In this document: positions 10,982-22,700 of the stretch, piece by piece
Position numbering within the stretch: the stretch's first letter is position 1
Layout: every line of letters begins with the position of its first letter
Assembly (NCBI GenBank): GCA_019775845.1
Contig: JADQAV010000022.1
Coordinates: 262,830-326,829, forward strand
DNA: 64,000 nt
Reading direction: 5' to 3'
Source: Myrmaecium sp. VS I D KN 1
Taxonomy: Eukaryota > Ascomycota > Dothideomycetes > Valsariales > Valsariaceae
Program-made: the position numbers and the translations under genes
Notes under the pieces: generated by a model
What the model saw: the letters and a program-made list of their open reading frames with translations, nothing else
What the model was told of the DNA's origin: nothing
The model's database searches: none

Positions 10982-12658
10982 ATGTATAATTACCCTCGCG
11001 GCGGACGTCGACCTGGGTGCGTCCAACAACTCGATAGCAAACCCAGCATCGAACATTCTCCCCTCGTCAAGCAGTCGGTGATGTCACAGCAACTTCACAA
11101 ACCCCAGAGGCACGGCAGCATGGAACAATCTTTCTTCCCTCACAACGATTTCTCGGAGCCGGCAGTAGCCTCTTCTGGCGGATTCCCTCAACGAAGCGTC
11201 GCCCCTGGCAGAGAACAGATCATGTCGAGCTGGGAAAAGATCGAGTCCGTGAGTCAAACCACATTTTCCAGTCCGCCTGGCTTATAGCGATGTTTGTTTG
11301 ACGTAAACGACAGTGGCCTGGCGCCGGAAAGTTCAGTATGCCTTCCAACAGCATCCCGTCGTCGACAGCGCCGTCCGTCAACCAGCAAGCTCTTAACGTC
11401 CACGTCTCAAAGGGAGATAGCTCAGACATCCAGTTCGGCTTCGACGGTCCAGAAAGAGCTCTGGGTCAACAGTCGTTCGCCGGTGGTGTCGGTCAACTGT
11501 CATACCATTCTGGTCGCTACGACGAAGGCTTCACATCAAACAATCTCCATAATCTGTCGGTCGCTGGAACATTCGCACAGAACTGGAACGGCTTGTCTAA
11601 CCCGATTGACCCTCCTGGCTTTCAGAACCCTAACGGCGGAGGCGTCTACGCCTATGCAAATATGCAGATGCCGATGGCACAGAACGTATGGATGGCTTCT
11701 CAAAACAACGCGGTGGATTATAGCACCGCAAACCATAACTGGGTGATGTCCCTTTCTGGTCTCAACGAGGCCAGTTTAGCCAGTCCCGTTCAGCAGGTGC
11801 CGATGCCGGAAGTTTCGTACGTGACGTCCAGTGCGCCCCAGGGTTTCGAGTTGATGAGTCATTCCACCCCGTTGGCCATCGAAAGAAGCCACTTATCCTT
11901 CAGCGGACAGCAAACCGGAGACGTTGAAACGTATATCGATCCGTTCCTGGACTGGGATGTCGGCGGGGACATGGACGCCGCCTTCGCCTCATACTCCCCG
12001 GCGTTGGATTCGCTACCGTCATTGTCGTCTTCACATTCGTCGCCCATCTCAGAATGGGACGACGGGAGCGGGAGGGCAGCCAGCAGTCGCCCGTACAGCC
12101 TGGATCACAGCAGCAGTCAAGTCATGAAATCGCCTAGTCCATTGGCCCGAAAGACGGCTGCACCGATCGGTAGCAAGAAGAAATCACGGCGAACAAACAC
12201 ATCGAACGGCACGGACGGACTGGGCCAACGCGAGAGGGAGTCACAAGAAAGGTTACGACAGGACAAACTTCTTGTGGAATGGAAGAAAGCAGGCATGTCC
12301 TACAAAGAAATACGCGAGAAAGGAGGATTCAAGGAAGCGGAGTCGACGCTCAGAGGGCGCTTCCGATCTCTTACGCGAACCAAGAACGAGCGGGTGAGGA
12401 AACCAGTGTGGACGGAGAAAGACGTAGGTTTGATGAGAGAACACGACAAGATAAAGAAATCAAACTGATGGAAGGAAACAGGTGGAGCTTTTGATAGAGC
12501 TCGTGCTCGGCCAAGCAGGCGGCAAACCCATCGACGTTCACAAAATTTCGTGGAAGAACGTCGCCCAGGAGATTGCGGAAAGAGGCGGAACCTACCACTT
12601 CGGCAACGCGACGACGAAGAAGAAGTGGATGGAGATTGCCAGACATCAACACTGGTAG
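10982..12658 (+). CDS. Myb/SANT-like DNA-binding regulator
   Basis: Three exons (10982-11248, 11314-12423, 12482-12658) join in phase to give 517 residues. An in-frame ATG at 11081 would give 484; both have acceptable context, and I chose the first, which has A at -3. The N-terminal two thirds are Gln/Ser/Asn-rich and look disordered, with an acidic aromatic stretch (YIDPFLDWDVGGDMDAAF) that could be an activation region. A basic patch (GSKKKSRR) follows. The C-terminal part has LLVEWKKAGMSYKEIREKG, then after the second intron PVWTEKD-VELLIELVLGQ..ISWKNVAQEI..KKKWMEIA, a helix-turn-helix pattern typical of Myb-like domains. Skipping the second intron is essential, because retention truncates the domain. 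It is probably a nuclear transcription factor; its targets are unknown. Confidence 0.85.
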
Positions 12659-13289
12659 CTTGCTGCAGGATCAGTGGCTGAGAGGGCGACAGAGAAGGAC
12701 ATAGAGAGGGAGGAGGCGGTTTCTGCGGGTTCGGGCGGCTTTTCTCTTTGCATCATCCAGCGTTCTGTTTGTTCTCTCCGGTGGAAGCTCACATCCAAGA
12801 GGTCACCTACCACCTTTCCGCCCACCGGGAAAGTGAGATGATTTACGAGGCGAGGCGAGGCGGCGCCTGATTAGCTTTTGTAGGATCTCCAGGATGTTCC
12901 CGGCGTTTTTTGGCGTTGTGACAGACAGATATTTGCACAGACAGATAGCTGTCAAGGTTTGTCGCTCAGTTAGTCTTGGTGGTTGTTATGGGTTTGGTTT
13001 GAATCAGAAGTCGAGAAGAAGAAATGCAAGCGGCACTTTGCTTGATGACTGATGACCATGGGGGAAAGGCCAAGATCCAATGACGTCATTCAAGAAGCCA
13101 GGTTAGAGGGGCATCAAGGCACCAGGCGAAGGTCAGGCATAAGTCAGGCATAAATGTGACCACCTCAGGCAACCAAATCTCCCCACCACTCATGCTTCCC
13201 CCACCATATTCGACATCACCACCGCCGCATATCGCCCTATCGTACTCAATCCCTCTTCGTCAGTACCTCACCGTTCAGGCCAACCCAGT
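12659..13289. other. Intergenic region
   Basis: This spacer runs from the Myb-like stop to the Ap4A phosphorylase start. It contains small direct duplications such as the twice-repeated GTCAGGCATAA near 13,135. No gene is seen. Confidence 0.6.
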
Positions 13290-14698
13290 ATGCTCCTCGG
13301 CCTCTCCGAACCGCTGCCCGGCCTGGTGGAGGCCAAGTTCCGGGCGGCGCAGGCGGCCAAGGCCCTCCTCTTCTCCAGCACCGAGCTGGCCGTCATCCGC
13401 GCCAGCGCGGGCATTCCGGTGCGTGAAGCATAAGTATAGTATATATATACCACTCATTCACCAGTTCACTTCATCCTTCACTACTCACGTCCAAGCTTTG
13501 CTAACAACCCTCGGATCTCCCTCTACAGTTCCAACTCCGCTACTGCCCCGCCCTCGCAAAGAAGCCAACCCAGAACCAATCCGCAACAAGCAATGACAAC
13601 GCCGGCAGCGCAGGCAACGGAGCCGAGGATAAAGAAGACCAGCAAAAGAAGAAGAAGGCCTTCGACCCCTTCGACAACCCCCCCGCCGCCCTCCACATCG
13701 CCGACATCCCCTCCTCCTCACCCACGCACCTGCTCGTCCTCAACAAATTCCCCGTGATCCCCGACCACTTTATCCTCGCCACCAAAGCCAACAAGCCGCA
13801 AACGGACCTGCTCGAGCCCGCCGACCTGGACGCCGCCTACACCTGCCTGCGCGAGTGGGAGTCGGAGGCGGAAGCGGGAGCGGGAGCGGGAGCGGGAACG
13901 GCGGGAGGCGACACGGACAGCGGTCCGGCCCGCCACCGCCGCCGTCGTCTCTTCGCCTTCTTCAACTCCGGCCCGCACAGCGGGGCCAGCCAACCGCATC
14001 GACACCTGCAATTCCTGCCCGTCGAGCGGATGCTCGAGCAAGAAGAACAACAAAAAGAAGAAGACCAACCCCCCACCCACCAGCACCCCAATCCCCCCTG
14101 GACCCTCCTCCTCGACACCCTCTTCCCCCCCTCCTCCTCCAACCCCAACCCCACCACCAACCCTTCCACCCCCAGCACCACCATGCTCAACCACCCCCAC
14201 CTCCCCCTAGCGCACTACGCCCTGCCCCTGCCCCGCAACCCCACCCCCACCACCCTCCACGAAACCTACACCCGTCTCTACGCCGCCGGTCGCGCCGCCG
14301 CCCAGCGGTACTCCCTCACGCATCCATCCATTTTGACAAACCCCCCCGGCGGTAGCACCGCCCCCGCCCCCGCCTCCACCGCGGCGGAGATGAGCTACAA
14401 CCTCGCCCTCACGACCCGGGGGATGTTGCTCGTGCCTCGGCGGGCGGAGGGGGTTGTCCTTCCCCCATCGCCGAAGGAGGGGGGGGAGGGGGAGGGGGAA
14501 GATGGTACCGAGGGTACCGACGGCGCTGAGGGTGGGAGTGGAGGGGTGGGTGAGGGCGCGCTCGTCGCGCTCAACGGCACGCTCCTGGCGGGCACGCTGA
14601 TGGTGAAGGAGCGGGCGGATTGGGTGCGGCTGCGGCGGGATCCGGGGCTGCTGGATCGGGTGCTGGAGGGGGTGGGGGTGCCGAGGGAGTTTGCTTAG
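13290..14698 (+). CDS. Diadenosine tetraphosphate (Ap4A) phosphorylase / ATP adenylyltransferase
   Basis: Two exons (13290-13418 and 13529-14698) join in phase 0 to give 432 residues. The protein should cleave Ap4A phosphorolytically to ADP plus ATP in the cytosol, controlling dinucleoside polyphosphate levels. Family marks are the N-terminal LVEAKF..A, FQLRYCPALAKKP right after the intron, FDPFDNPP, LVLNKFPVIPDHFILAT, and the catalytic HRHLQ (H-x-H-x-Q, residues 200-204) in SQPHRHLQFLP, where the middle His is the nucleotidylated residue by family analogy. Later come SYNLALT and MLLVPRR. The protein is longer than the usual 320 or so residues because of inserts: a Lys/Asn/Asp-rich stretch after KKPTQ, an AGAGAG tract, a Pro/Thr/Asn-rich tract and a Gly/Glu tract near the end. 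The coding strand is very C-rich until about 14,430 and then G-rich through the stop. Confidence 0.93.
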
Positions 14699-15341
14699 AG
14701 TGGGGATTGGGGATGGGTGGGGAGGGGAGTGGTGTGTGTGTGTGTATATAGATGATGGGGGTATGGATTTTTCTGTGAAGATAGGCTGTGCGTTGGTTTA
14801 GAGTTGAGTGGCGTAGAGAGGAGAGTAGAATAGAGAGGGGAGAGGAATGTATGTCATAATCAAATCCGTCGGTTACCATGGATCTGTCCTGTTTCTTTCT
14901 TTCGTTCTTTTTTCCTCGTGGCATGAGCGAGCTAATCGCGACGACGCAGCGATAGTAGTGTAGTAATAGTCAAAGGCATGTTACGGGAGAAGATGATGAT
15001 GAAGGTAAAGAAGAAGCAATAGTAGTAGCGATAGATGCGATAGTACCCAGAATATCGGCGTACATGATTGAGTCATAGTAGTTTAGTATAGTAAGTACGA
15101 AAGGAGTACCACGTGGTATCGTGCAGGCCCAAACCAAAGAAAAGAGAAAAAGAAGACAGGAAGGAACAAGCCCAAGCTAACATGAGAGACAGACAGACAG
15201 AGTAGAGAACAACAGGTATGATAGAGAGGAAAACAACAGACCGACGACAAAGATAGTACACACATGCAAGGCCACCCTCCCTCCCTCCCTCCCAATTCAT
15301 TAGTCCCTATTCCCAAAAAGAAGAACAAGAAGAGATGGATC
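14699..15341. other. Convergent 3' region
   Basis: This spacer lies between the stops of the plus-strand Ap4A phosphorylase and the minus-strand C2H2 gene. It starts with G-rich sequence and a short GT repeat near 14,730. No gene is seen; it probably holds both 3' untranslated regions and polyadenylation sites. Confidence 0.65.
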
Positions 15342-17848
15342 TCAGATCCCAAACTCCGAAGCCGCCACTCCCTCCTCTCCTCCACCGGAGGCCCCGGTTT
15401 CCGGAAGAGCACGCACGTTATCCCACAGCGGGGGACCGCGCTCCTCCTCCGTGGCGCCGAGCAAGGCTTCCGCCCGCTTCAGCGTCTGCACATCCAGATC
15501 AGTCACGTACCGCGGCCGGCCGACGACGCCATCCTCATCAGCCCCAGGGGCCGGCGGGAGCGGGACGCGGACCTCGAACGCCTGATCCAGCAGCATGTCG
15601 TCCTTCCACAGCCGGCGCGGGCCGTCGTACACGCACAGCACGCGCTTCTTCATCTTCATGCGCTCCGCGCTGCAGCCCCACGACGCCGGGTAGTGCTTGC
15701 GCTTGCGGCGGCCCGAGGTCGGGGGCGGGCGCATGGGCACGCCTCCCTTGGAGTACGTCAGCCCGGGCTTTCCGCCGGCCTTCCCACCCAGGCCGGTGGA
15801 CTTGTTGGTTTTGTGCGAGGGCGCGCCATCCCCGGCGTGCTGCGATCCGCCGCCGACACCCCGGGGATGTGTTGATTGTCAATGGATGTTCCCCCGTCTC
15901 GACTTCGGCCCGCCAGCGGCGCCGCGACGAGGACGCACCCCGTACGTGCCGTCCTCGACATTGTCCTCATCCGCCTCAGCGTCCTCCTCATCGTCATCGT
16001 CCTCCTCGAACGGCTCGACAGGGGCGACGTACTCGCCGCTCAGACCGTGCGCTTCCAAGGTCTCCTGCACTTCCTTCTCCTCGCCGATCTGGGTGAGCAA
16101 CCGCTGGTTGATCACTTCAGTCGGATCCGTCTGCTGCACAACCCGGAGCACGCAGTCATCGAGATGCTCGTAGAACTCCTGCGGGTTCGCAAACGTCACG
16201 GAGCACGTGCTGCACGTCCCTGCCGCCGTTTGAGTCGCCGCCGTCGCCTTCTTGCCCGTGGGACTCTTCTTCCGACTGTTTGGGGGGTTCTGCTCGACCC
16301 CATGCACCGAGGTCAAGTGCCGCTTGAACACGTCGGCTCGGTTGAACGACTTCTCAGCCGCCGATCCGGAACCAGGACAGAAGCCGCACACCATGGTGCC
16401 TTTGTAATGGGTCAAAGTGTGGCGGTTCTTGTCGTACTTGCGAGCGAACCCCTTCATGTGGTATTCGCACGTTACGATCGGGCACTTTTCCGGTCTTTCA
16501 GTTTGGTGGGTGAGCATGTGGGCCTTGAGATCCTTGAAGGTACGGCCGCACTCGGGGATGGGGCATTGGCCTTTCTCTCTAGCCTCCTCATCCAGTTCGA
16601 AAGAGTCGCTTCGTCGGCTGTTGTACGAGTTTCGAGAGTGTATGGAAGATGCAGAAGGTCGTCTGGAGGCGTGGTAGTTCCGGTACGGCTGATAACTCTT
16701 TGTGTGCAGATATGGCGATTGGCTGTGGGATTGCTTGAATCGCCGGGAGTCGCTATGGCTGTGGACGGATGTGTTGGAAGGTGCGGGTGAAGGCGGCTGT
16801 TCAACGTATGGAAAGCGAGGTGATGGCGTGGCTCGGATTTCGGGATATGGTGAAGGAGCCGGGAATGGGAGAGGGGAATAAGCTGGCTGAATCAGGTGAG
16901 GGTCTGCAAGCCAATTCTAGTTAGCTATCTTCGCTCCTTGTTGCTCAGAAAGACTTGACGGCTGGAAAAAAAAAAAGAAACACCGGAAATAGTCCAATAG
17001 CGGAAAATTCGTGATCAACTGAGAGACGAAAGAATGGTGGATCATGTGAAGCGGAGGAACTCTCCCGCCTGCATGATGCAGCTCAGCGAACGGTACACCG
17101 GCAGCATAGTTCTAGCTTCTACTGTCCTCCACAACATCCACGAACGTTTCTCACGCACGCTTAGATGCTGCCAGAGGAGTAGAGAAACAGATACATCATT
17201 TCTGGGGCCACGAAGGTCTTCCGCGACCGCCGACCACATGCCGACCACGCAGAAGAGTGAAGCATCACAGCAACTAAGGTGCAAGTAAAGACAGGACAAA
17301 ATGAAAGATAACAAAGCTTCAGCAAACTTACCAACACATGCAAGCGGTCGATGCTCAGCAGCAACGACGCCCTCATACTCATAAGTCGACGAGGACATCG
17401 CCTCCTTCGCCGGCAAGGCTGTGAGGCCCAGACTCCAGCTGTTGCCCTCCTGGAACTGCGGGTTGATGGACGGAGACCCCATCGCGGAAGAGGAGACGGA
17501 CGCGCCGGATTCAGAGGAGGCGGAGAGGTGGGGAGGTTGCAGGTCAAGGGAATGTGATCCCGAGTTGGGCGATCCGGATGGGCTATACGGTTGGTAGCCG
17601 GAGGCCAGATGCTCCGACGCCTGATCGAAGCGGTAGGGAGACGGAGCGTGGGCGTGGGCAAAGCTACGGAGCGATGCTTGGTGATCGTATGAAGCGGTGA
17701 ATGAAGGATCGATGTAGGCAGCAGACGATGGCACGAAGCCGGAGCAGTACGGATTTGAATAGTGGTGATCTTCCGTCGAGGAGGGGTAGAGGGGGAAGTC
17801 GTGAGGCAGAGAAGGGGGAACAGAGTGGTACTCTGCGTAGGAAACCAT
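15342..17848 (-). CDS. C2H2 zinc-finger transcription factor
   Basis: On the minus strand the exons are 17848-17332, 16903-15939 and 15839-15342, which join in phase to 659 residues. The first 280 or so residues are Ser/Pro/Tyr/His-rich and disordered. Zinc fingers follow: CPIPECGRTFKDLKAHMLTH, then a C-x4-C finger ending DKNRHTLTH, then CGFC...DVFKRHLTSVH, and a fourth CSTCSVTF...HLDDC. An acidic run (FEEDDDDEED) follows. The last exon holds a conserved-looking basic block (RRKRKHYPASWGCSAERMKMKKR), then FDGP-like YDGPRRLWKDDMLLD and YVTDLDVQTLKRAE. The 99-nt second intron (15840-15938) is divisible by three and contains one in-frame TGA, so retention would end the protein before this block. 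It is most likely a nuclear regulator. I cannot assign a named ortholog. Confidence 0.88.
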
Positions 17849-18126
17849 GGTGGGTCCCGGACGGAGTTTAGGTGTGGTGGTGGTCCGGAAGGGGAATACG
17901 CTCAGGTACGGTTGCAGGTGGAGCAGGCTGTGTTGAACCGATCAGCAACGAGGCGTTTGGGAGGAGGGAAGACGTGGTTTCCGAGGGGTTGGGTAAGTTT
18001 ATAGAGAATGAGGCTGAAGGGAATGCGGGAAGCGGGAGATTGCTTACATTAATGTTTTTATTTTCGTTAAGGTAGGCAGGGCAGGGGGGGAAGGACAAGT
18101 GAGCCTCGCACCGGCACGCAGGACGC

Positions 18127-18168
18127 TGCAGGGAACGGGGCAGGGAACGGGGCAGGGAACGGGGCAGG
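18127..18168 (+). repeat. 12-bp tandem repeat
   Basis: Three near-perfect copies of GGCAGGGAACGG plus a partial fourth lie about 280 bp upstream of the C2H2 start. Confidence 0.8.
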
Positions 18169-19649
18169 GTCGGCGACCCGGTCAGGCAGTCAGTCAGAGT
18201 GGACTTGAGGGATTGCGAGGTACGAGGGACGATCCAGGGCCGGAAGGAGTGGGGAGGGCCCCTGCACAGACGCAGACACAGACACAGACTCGCACACCCA
18301 CACCCACACAGAGAGAACACAGGCACTGACGATGGGCACCGCACTGGCGCTCGCTGTCGGGAGTGGTAGTGGGTGTGTCTGTGGTAGGTCAGATAGTAGG
18401 GAGGGAAACGAGGGGCGGGGAGAGTGTGAGGGGCGGGCGTGATACTGATGAACAGTCGTAGTCGTAGTCGTAGTAGCAGCAGCAGTAGTAGTCTCCGTAG
18501 TGCGGTGGTGAATGATAATGATGATCTCCACGAAAGCAATGATGCACGATCTGCCGGCCGGCGGTTGCTGTTGTCGCAATAGCGCTGGATCAATGCGGCA
18601 GCACCAAGGGCCAGAGCAGTGGTAGCGAGCAACGGAAGCGGAACCCTCCTGGACGAGCAGGTGGCCCGACGAGGCGTCTGCGGCGGCGCGGCTTTTCGCC
18701 TGGGCGGTGGAGGAGCGATGGATTGATTTGATATCCTCTGCGTGCCTGCGCCAGCGGTGTGCCCGGTTCTGGTGATCACGGCCCGGGTTGGCGCGTGGGC
18801 GTGGGCGTGGGCGTGGATGGGGGTAAGGGGTGGGTGTGGGTGTGGGTGTTTGGTAGGTGTACGGAGGTAGATGTACCCGAGGGCGTGGGGCGTGAGCGTG
18901 GACGTCGGAATGCAGAGGGGAGACTGCTGGTTGCTTGTGTCCGCCCCCTCGCTCAATCCAATTCTTGACGTCTGGTGAAAGGTGAAAGGCGCGAGACAGA
19001 CGCTAGGAGGTGATGCTATCACACACCGAGTAGCGTATCGGAGCAGGTAGCAGGCTGGCACAGAAGAGGGTAGAGTGGGAGAGGGAGTAGTCCGTGGTCA
19101 CAGACTGATGATGAGACTAGTCGACGGCTTGTATCGAGGAGCAACGAGAGCGCGATACAAGCAAGTAGCAATGCTGGAGGCAGATCGCGGCCGGTATCAG
19201 GGAAGCCGTCTGTCGATGCGTTCCGGCGACGGGTTGTCATGGTGAAGGCAGGATGCCTTCCATTATGTATCGCGGCCACCGAGCTTGTCCCAGAGCCATC
19301 GCTCCTTCGCACGGCTTTGCTCCTCCACCACTACTGTACGTCCTCCTCGTCCAGTTCTGACGCTGAGAGGAGGTGTCGCAGTTGCAGCACATTAGGTTCT
19401 TGCGCGGTGACGGCAGCGAAGGGCCGACCAGCAGCAAGCCTCGAACCGGTCTGGCCCTAGGCTGGCAGGAAGAGAGACTAGCGACCGGCATGCCGAACCC
19501 GCAGTGTGGCAGAGGCATGGCGGTCGCCTAGCGATGATGGCATGAGGTGGAGGAGGTCGCGGAGGGCGTGGAGGTCGTCGTCGTTGGCCGCGGTGCTGAA
19601 GGCAACCAACGACGGACGGTCGGCGGACGGCTTGCCGGAAGCTGCCCTG

Positions 19650-19725
19650 GCCTTCCCTGCCCTAGTCCGGCCTGCCCGTGTCCTGCCCTGTCCTGCCCTG
19701 CCCTGCCCGCCCTGGCCTGCCCTGC
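19650..19725 (+). repeat. Degenerate CCTGCCCTG repeat
   Basis: Imperfect tandem CCTGCCCTG/TCCTGCCC units form a C-rich tract. They explain the overlapping Gly/Arg- and Ala/Pro-rich frames seen on both strands here. Confidence 0.7.
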
Positions 19726-22700
19726 ACGACTCCCTCGGGCGGCCAAGACGGGGCGGGCGACGGGACCTTTTCTTCCTTCCGAGGCGGTTGGCAGTGGCAG
19801 TGGCAGTGGCAGGCTGGGGCGATGGCGGTGTACGACCTTGACTTGAGGACAGGCTAGTAGGCAGGTACATCGCCTATAGGCTCCTACCGTACATCGTGCC
19901 CGGGTAACTTCCATTACCCAAGCCGAGGTACCTTTATCATGTACCTTACCTCACCTCCTCCCCCCCCCCAACCGGCGGCCGCAAGGCAGGGCAGGGCAGA
20001 AGCAACTCAGGGCCGCTTAGGGCATTCCTTGGGCTCTTAGCCCTCCATCCCTCCGCCCAAACCGGTATCAACAAGCGGACTCGCTAGCTGTCTTGGGCGT
20101 CCAACGGGCGAAACGGGAAGGGGGCAGGAGGGACCCCATGCGGCCCTGGCCGGTCCCTGCCCATCACTGCCCATCATTGCCCATCACCGCCCACTGCTCC
20201 AGCGCCCACTCACAAAGCCCCAGCGCTCATCCCTCACAGCGCACTGGGCAACCACCTCCACCGCGTCCGCCAACGAGCGTTAGGGCCACCAGTGACCACC
20301 TGGTCCCCATCGCTTCCACTGCTCAGGCAAACTTCGGAGACCCCGGATCCCTGCAACGGCGCCAGCGCATCGGGTTTTTCGCTGTGGTAGGTGGTGTTTT
20401 GCACTGCCAGGGGTCCTCGCGCTCTCCGTGTGGTCGGTCGTTCAGAGACGATGCCTCTCACACAATTCACAACTGCCCTCCGCCCTCACAGTCGCTCTCG
20501 CTCGCCCACCGATTCTTTGCTTGCCTAATTTTAGCACTGGCCATTCACGTCTTCCGCTCCTGGGCGGCTCCGACATCCTCATCGGTGACCTCCAGCTTGG
20601 CCTGCTGTCCACTGAGAGCCTTGGCCATCGGAGCTCTCTCCCCCATCCGCCGCCGGACCTGTTTGTCTGTTGATTGGCACGGTCGAGAGTAGATGTACCG
20701 ACGATGTACCCGGCCAACAGCAACCGTCGGGAGAGGCGTCGGGAGGACAAGTGGCTGCCTGAGTCGAGCTTGCTCACCGTCATCGCTCTCGCGTCCCCAG
20801 CGAAGCGGCCCCCAAACCAGAGCCACAGATGACGGCGTCGTCGCATGTGCTTGTGCAACCGGCACGCCCACGCGCCGGGGGAGGGAGGAACGGGGGAGAA
20901 GGTGGTCAAGGCCCCTCCCCTCCGCCCCTTTCGCGCTCGACCACCATCGTTCGGGGAGGGGAAGGAGAGTTGCAGACAGGAAAGGAGGGAAAAGGCTGCG
21001 GCCAGATCGTCCTTGACCGGAAAAACGCCTTCCTCGCCCTTAGTTTCTTCCCATCATCGGTGAGCAGGTGATGTTGATACATTCCCAAAACTGCCGTCCC
21101 CCTCCCCATGCCTTGCATGCAGGATTGGCACTGGCAGAGCCACGCATGCCGGGTCGATCAACGCATGCCTCGGCCCTCCGGTAGCGGTGGCAGGGAGAGC
21201 GGTTGAAAGTGATGATCGTGCTTTCCCGCTCACCTCCGAAATCTCACTTGTCACAACTTGGTTTAGATGATGAGCAAAGCGTGACAAATTACATGCATTC
21301 GTCGGCGAAGCTTCGGCCAATCCTGTCAATAAGCAAATGTGTACTCATCCGTCTGTCCGTTCATCGTTGAACAACTCTGACCGAAAGAAACATTGCACCT
21401 AGCATTGCAATGCGGCATTGCAGAATGACAACTGATTCGGGTGTACAGGGTACAAGACAGAAGGAAGTACCGTACCTCGATACCTCCATGCGCTTGAGGT
21501 CGCACGGTTGTTACGTGCGCGGATTATAACTCGGCTGTCCTGAAATAGCTCTACTGACAGCTAGGGATGGATTGCATTTCGAAGGGAATTGGTAACATGA
21601 CGCCAGAGTATATTGACGACCGCCCTTCGGCTCCCCCTTTCACCAGTAGCGGCAAGGCGAAACTCTTTCCACGCTGTCGGGTCCGCTCCCGAGCAGGCAG
21701 ATACGAAATCGCAACTTTAGCGACGGGCGGCTACGACAGGCCTCCGGAAGGAAGGAGAAGCGAACGAACGAACCGGGCAGTCCGTTGCGGGCTATGTCGC
21801 CTTGCAATGACGACTTACCGATTGGGCGCTGCAACGCTTCCAAATTGTCGGTCGACCTGCATTTCGAAGCTTCGGTTGCAGAGACGAAGCAGATAGGCCA
21901 CTCCGCGTGCAACGATTGCGAAAGGGAGGGGGAAACAGAGGGGGGGAAAGACCCCTCCACCTCGTGGCCGCCATCAAAGACTCCGCCGTCGTGCAAGTTG
22001 AGGTACCGAGCATTGGAGTGCATCCTGTACTGAAAGCAATTCGTTGGCTCCGCTATCAAAAGAGTAGAACACCTTAAGATTCGCTCCGTTACAAGCGTGG
22101 AATCATGTTCCGCGGGGCGCGGCGACGTCTCCCCTGACTTCCCTTCCATCACGCCTGTCCCATCCGGGACTTTTCTTGCGTCCTTGGTCTTCGTTCGCAT
22201 TGTTGCTTTCCATCTCGCCCGTCCTCCGGCAGTGAGTTATTTCCGGCTGGTGTGAACACACGCCAACCAGGCCATCATAGCCGGTCCGCGCCGTTCCACT
22301 ACGCATCATGGTCAGATATGTGGAAACTGCAACAGCCGCTTGGATAGGGCGGAGCAAGATTCCTCGCTCAGTAGACAAGCGCACTGATCGCGCGCCGGTC
22401 ATGGAGCCGTGACATCTGTTACAGCTGAAACCACGTTGTCGTTCGGCGTAATTCTGGGGCTGTTTCTGTGGATTGGACAACCTTCTTTCAGGTACCGGCC
22501 CCTTGCCGAGAAGAAAGCTGTGCCACGTGGCTGTGCCCTGTGCAAGCACCCCTACGGCGACGAGCAAAGCCTCACTGAACTGTGGGGTTTCGCATTCTTT
22601 CTCCTTTTTTTGCAATCCTTCGGCGTCAAACAAGACATGTCTTGATGTCATTGGTGCCTCATCGGAGAGCCTTTCTCATATCCGAAACTCCCGGTCAACC

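Noticed and set aside
15879-15881. Stop-codon read-through in the C2H2 gene
   Set aside because: The same register continues after the TGA, but a well-formed 99-nt GT...AG intron with a TTGAC branch-like site covers it, which is the simpler explanation.
17868-19061. Minus-strand frame of 397 codons upstream of the C2H2 gene
   Set aside because: It is a chain of His/Pro/Arg/Leu low-complexity segments from simple repeats, with competing frames on all strands.
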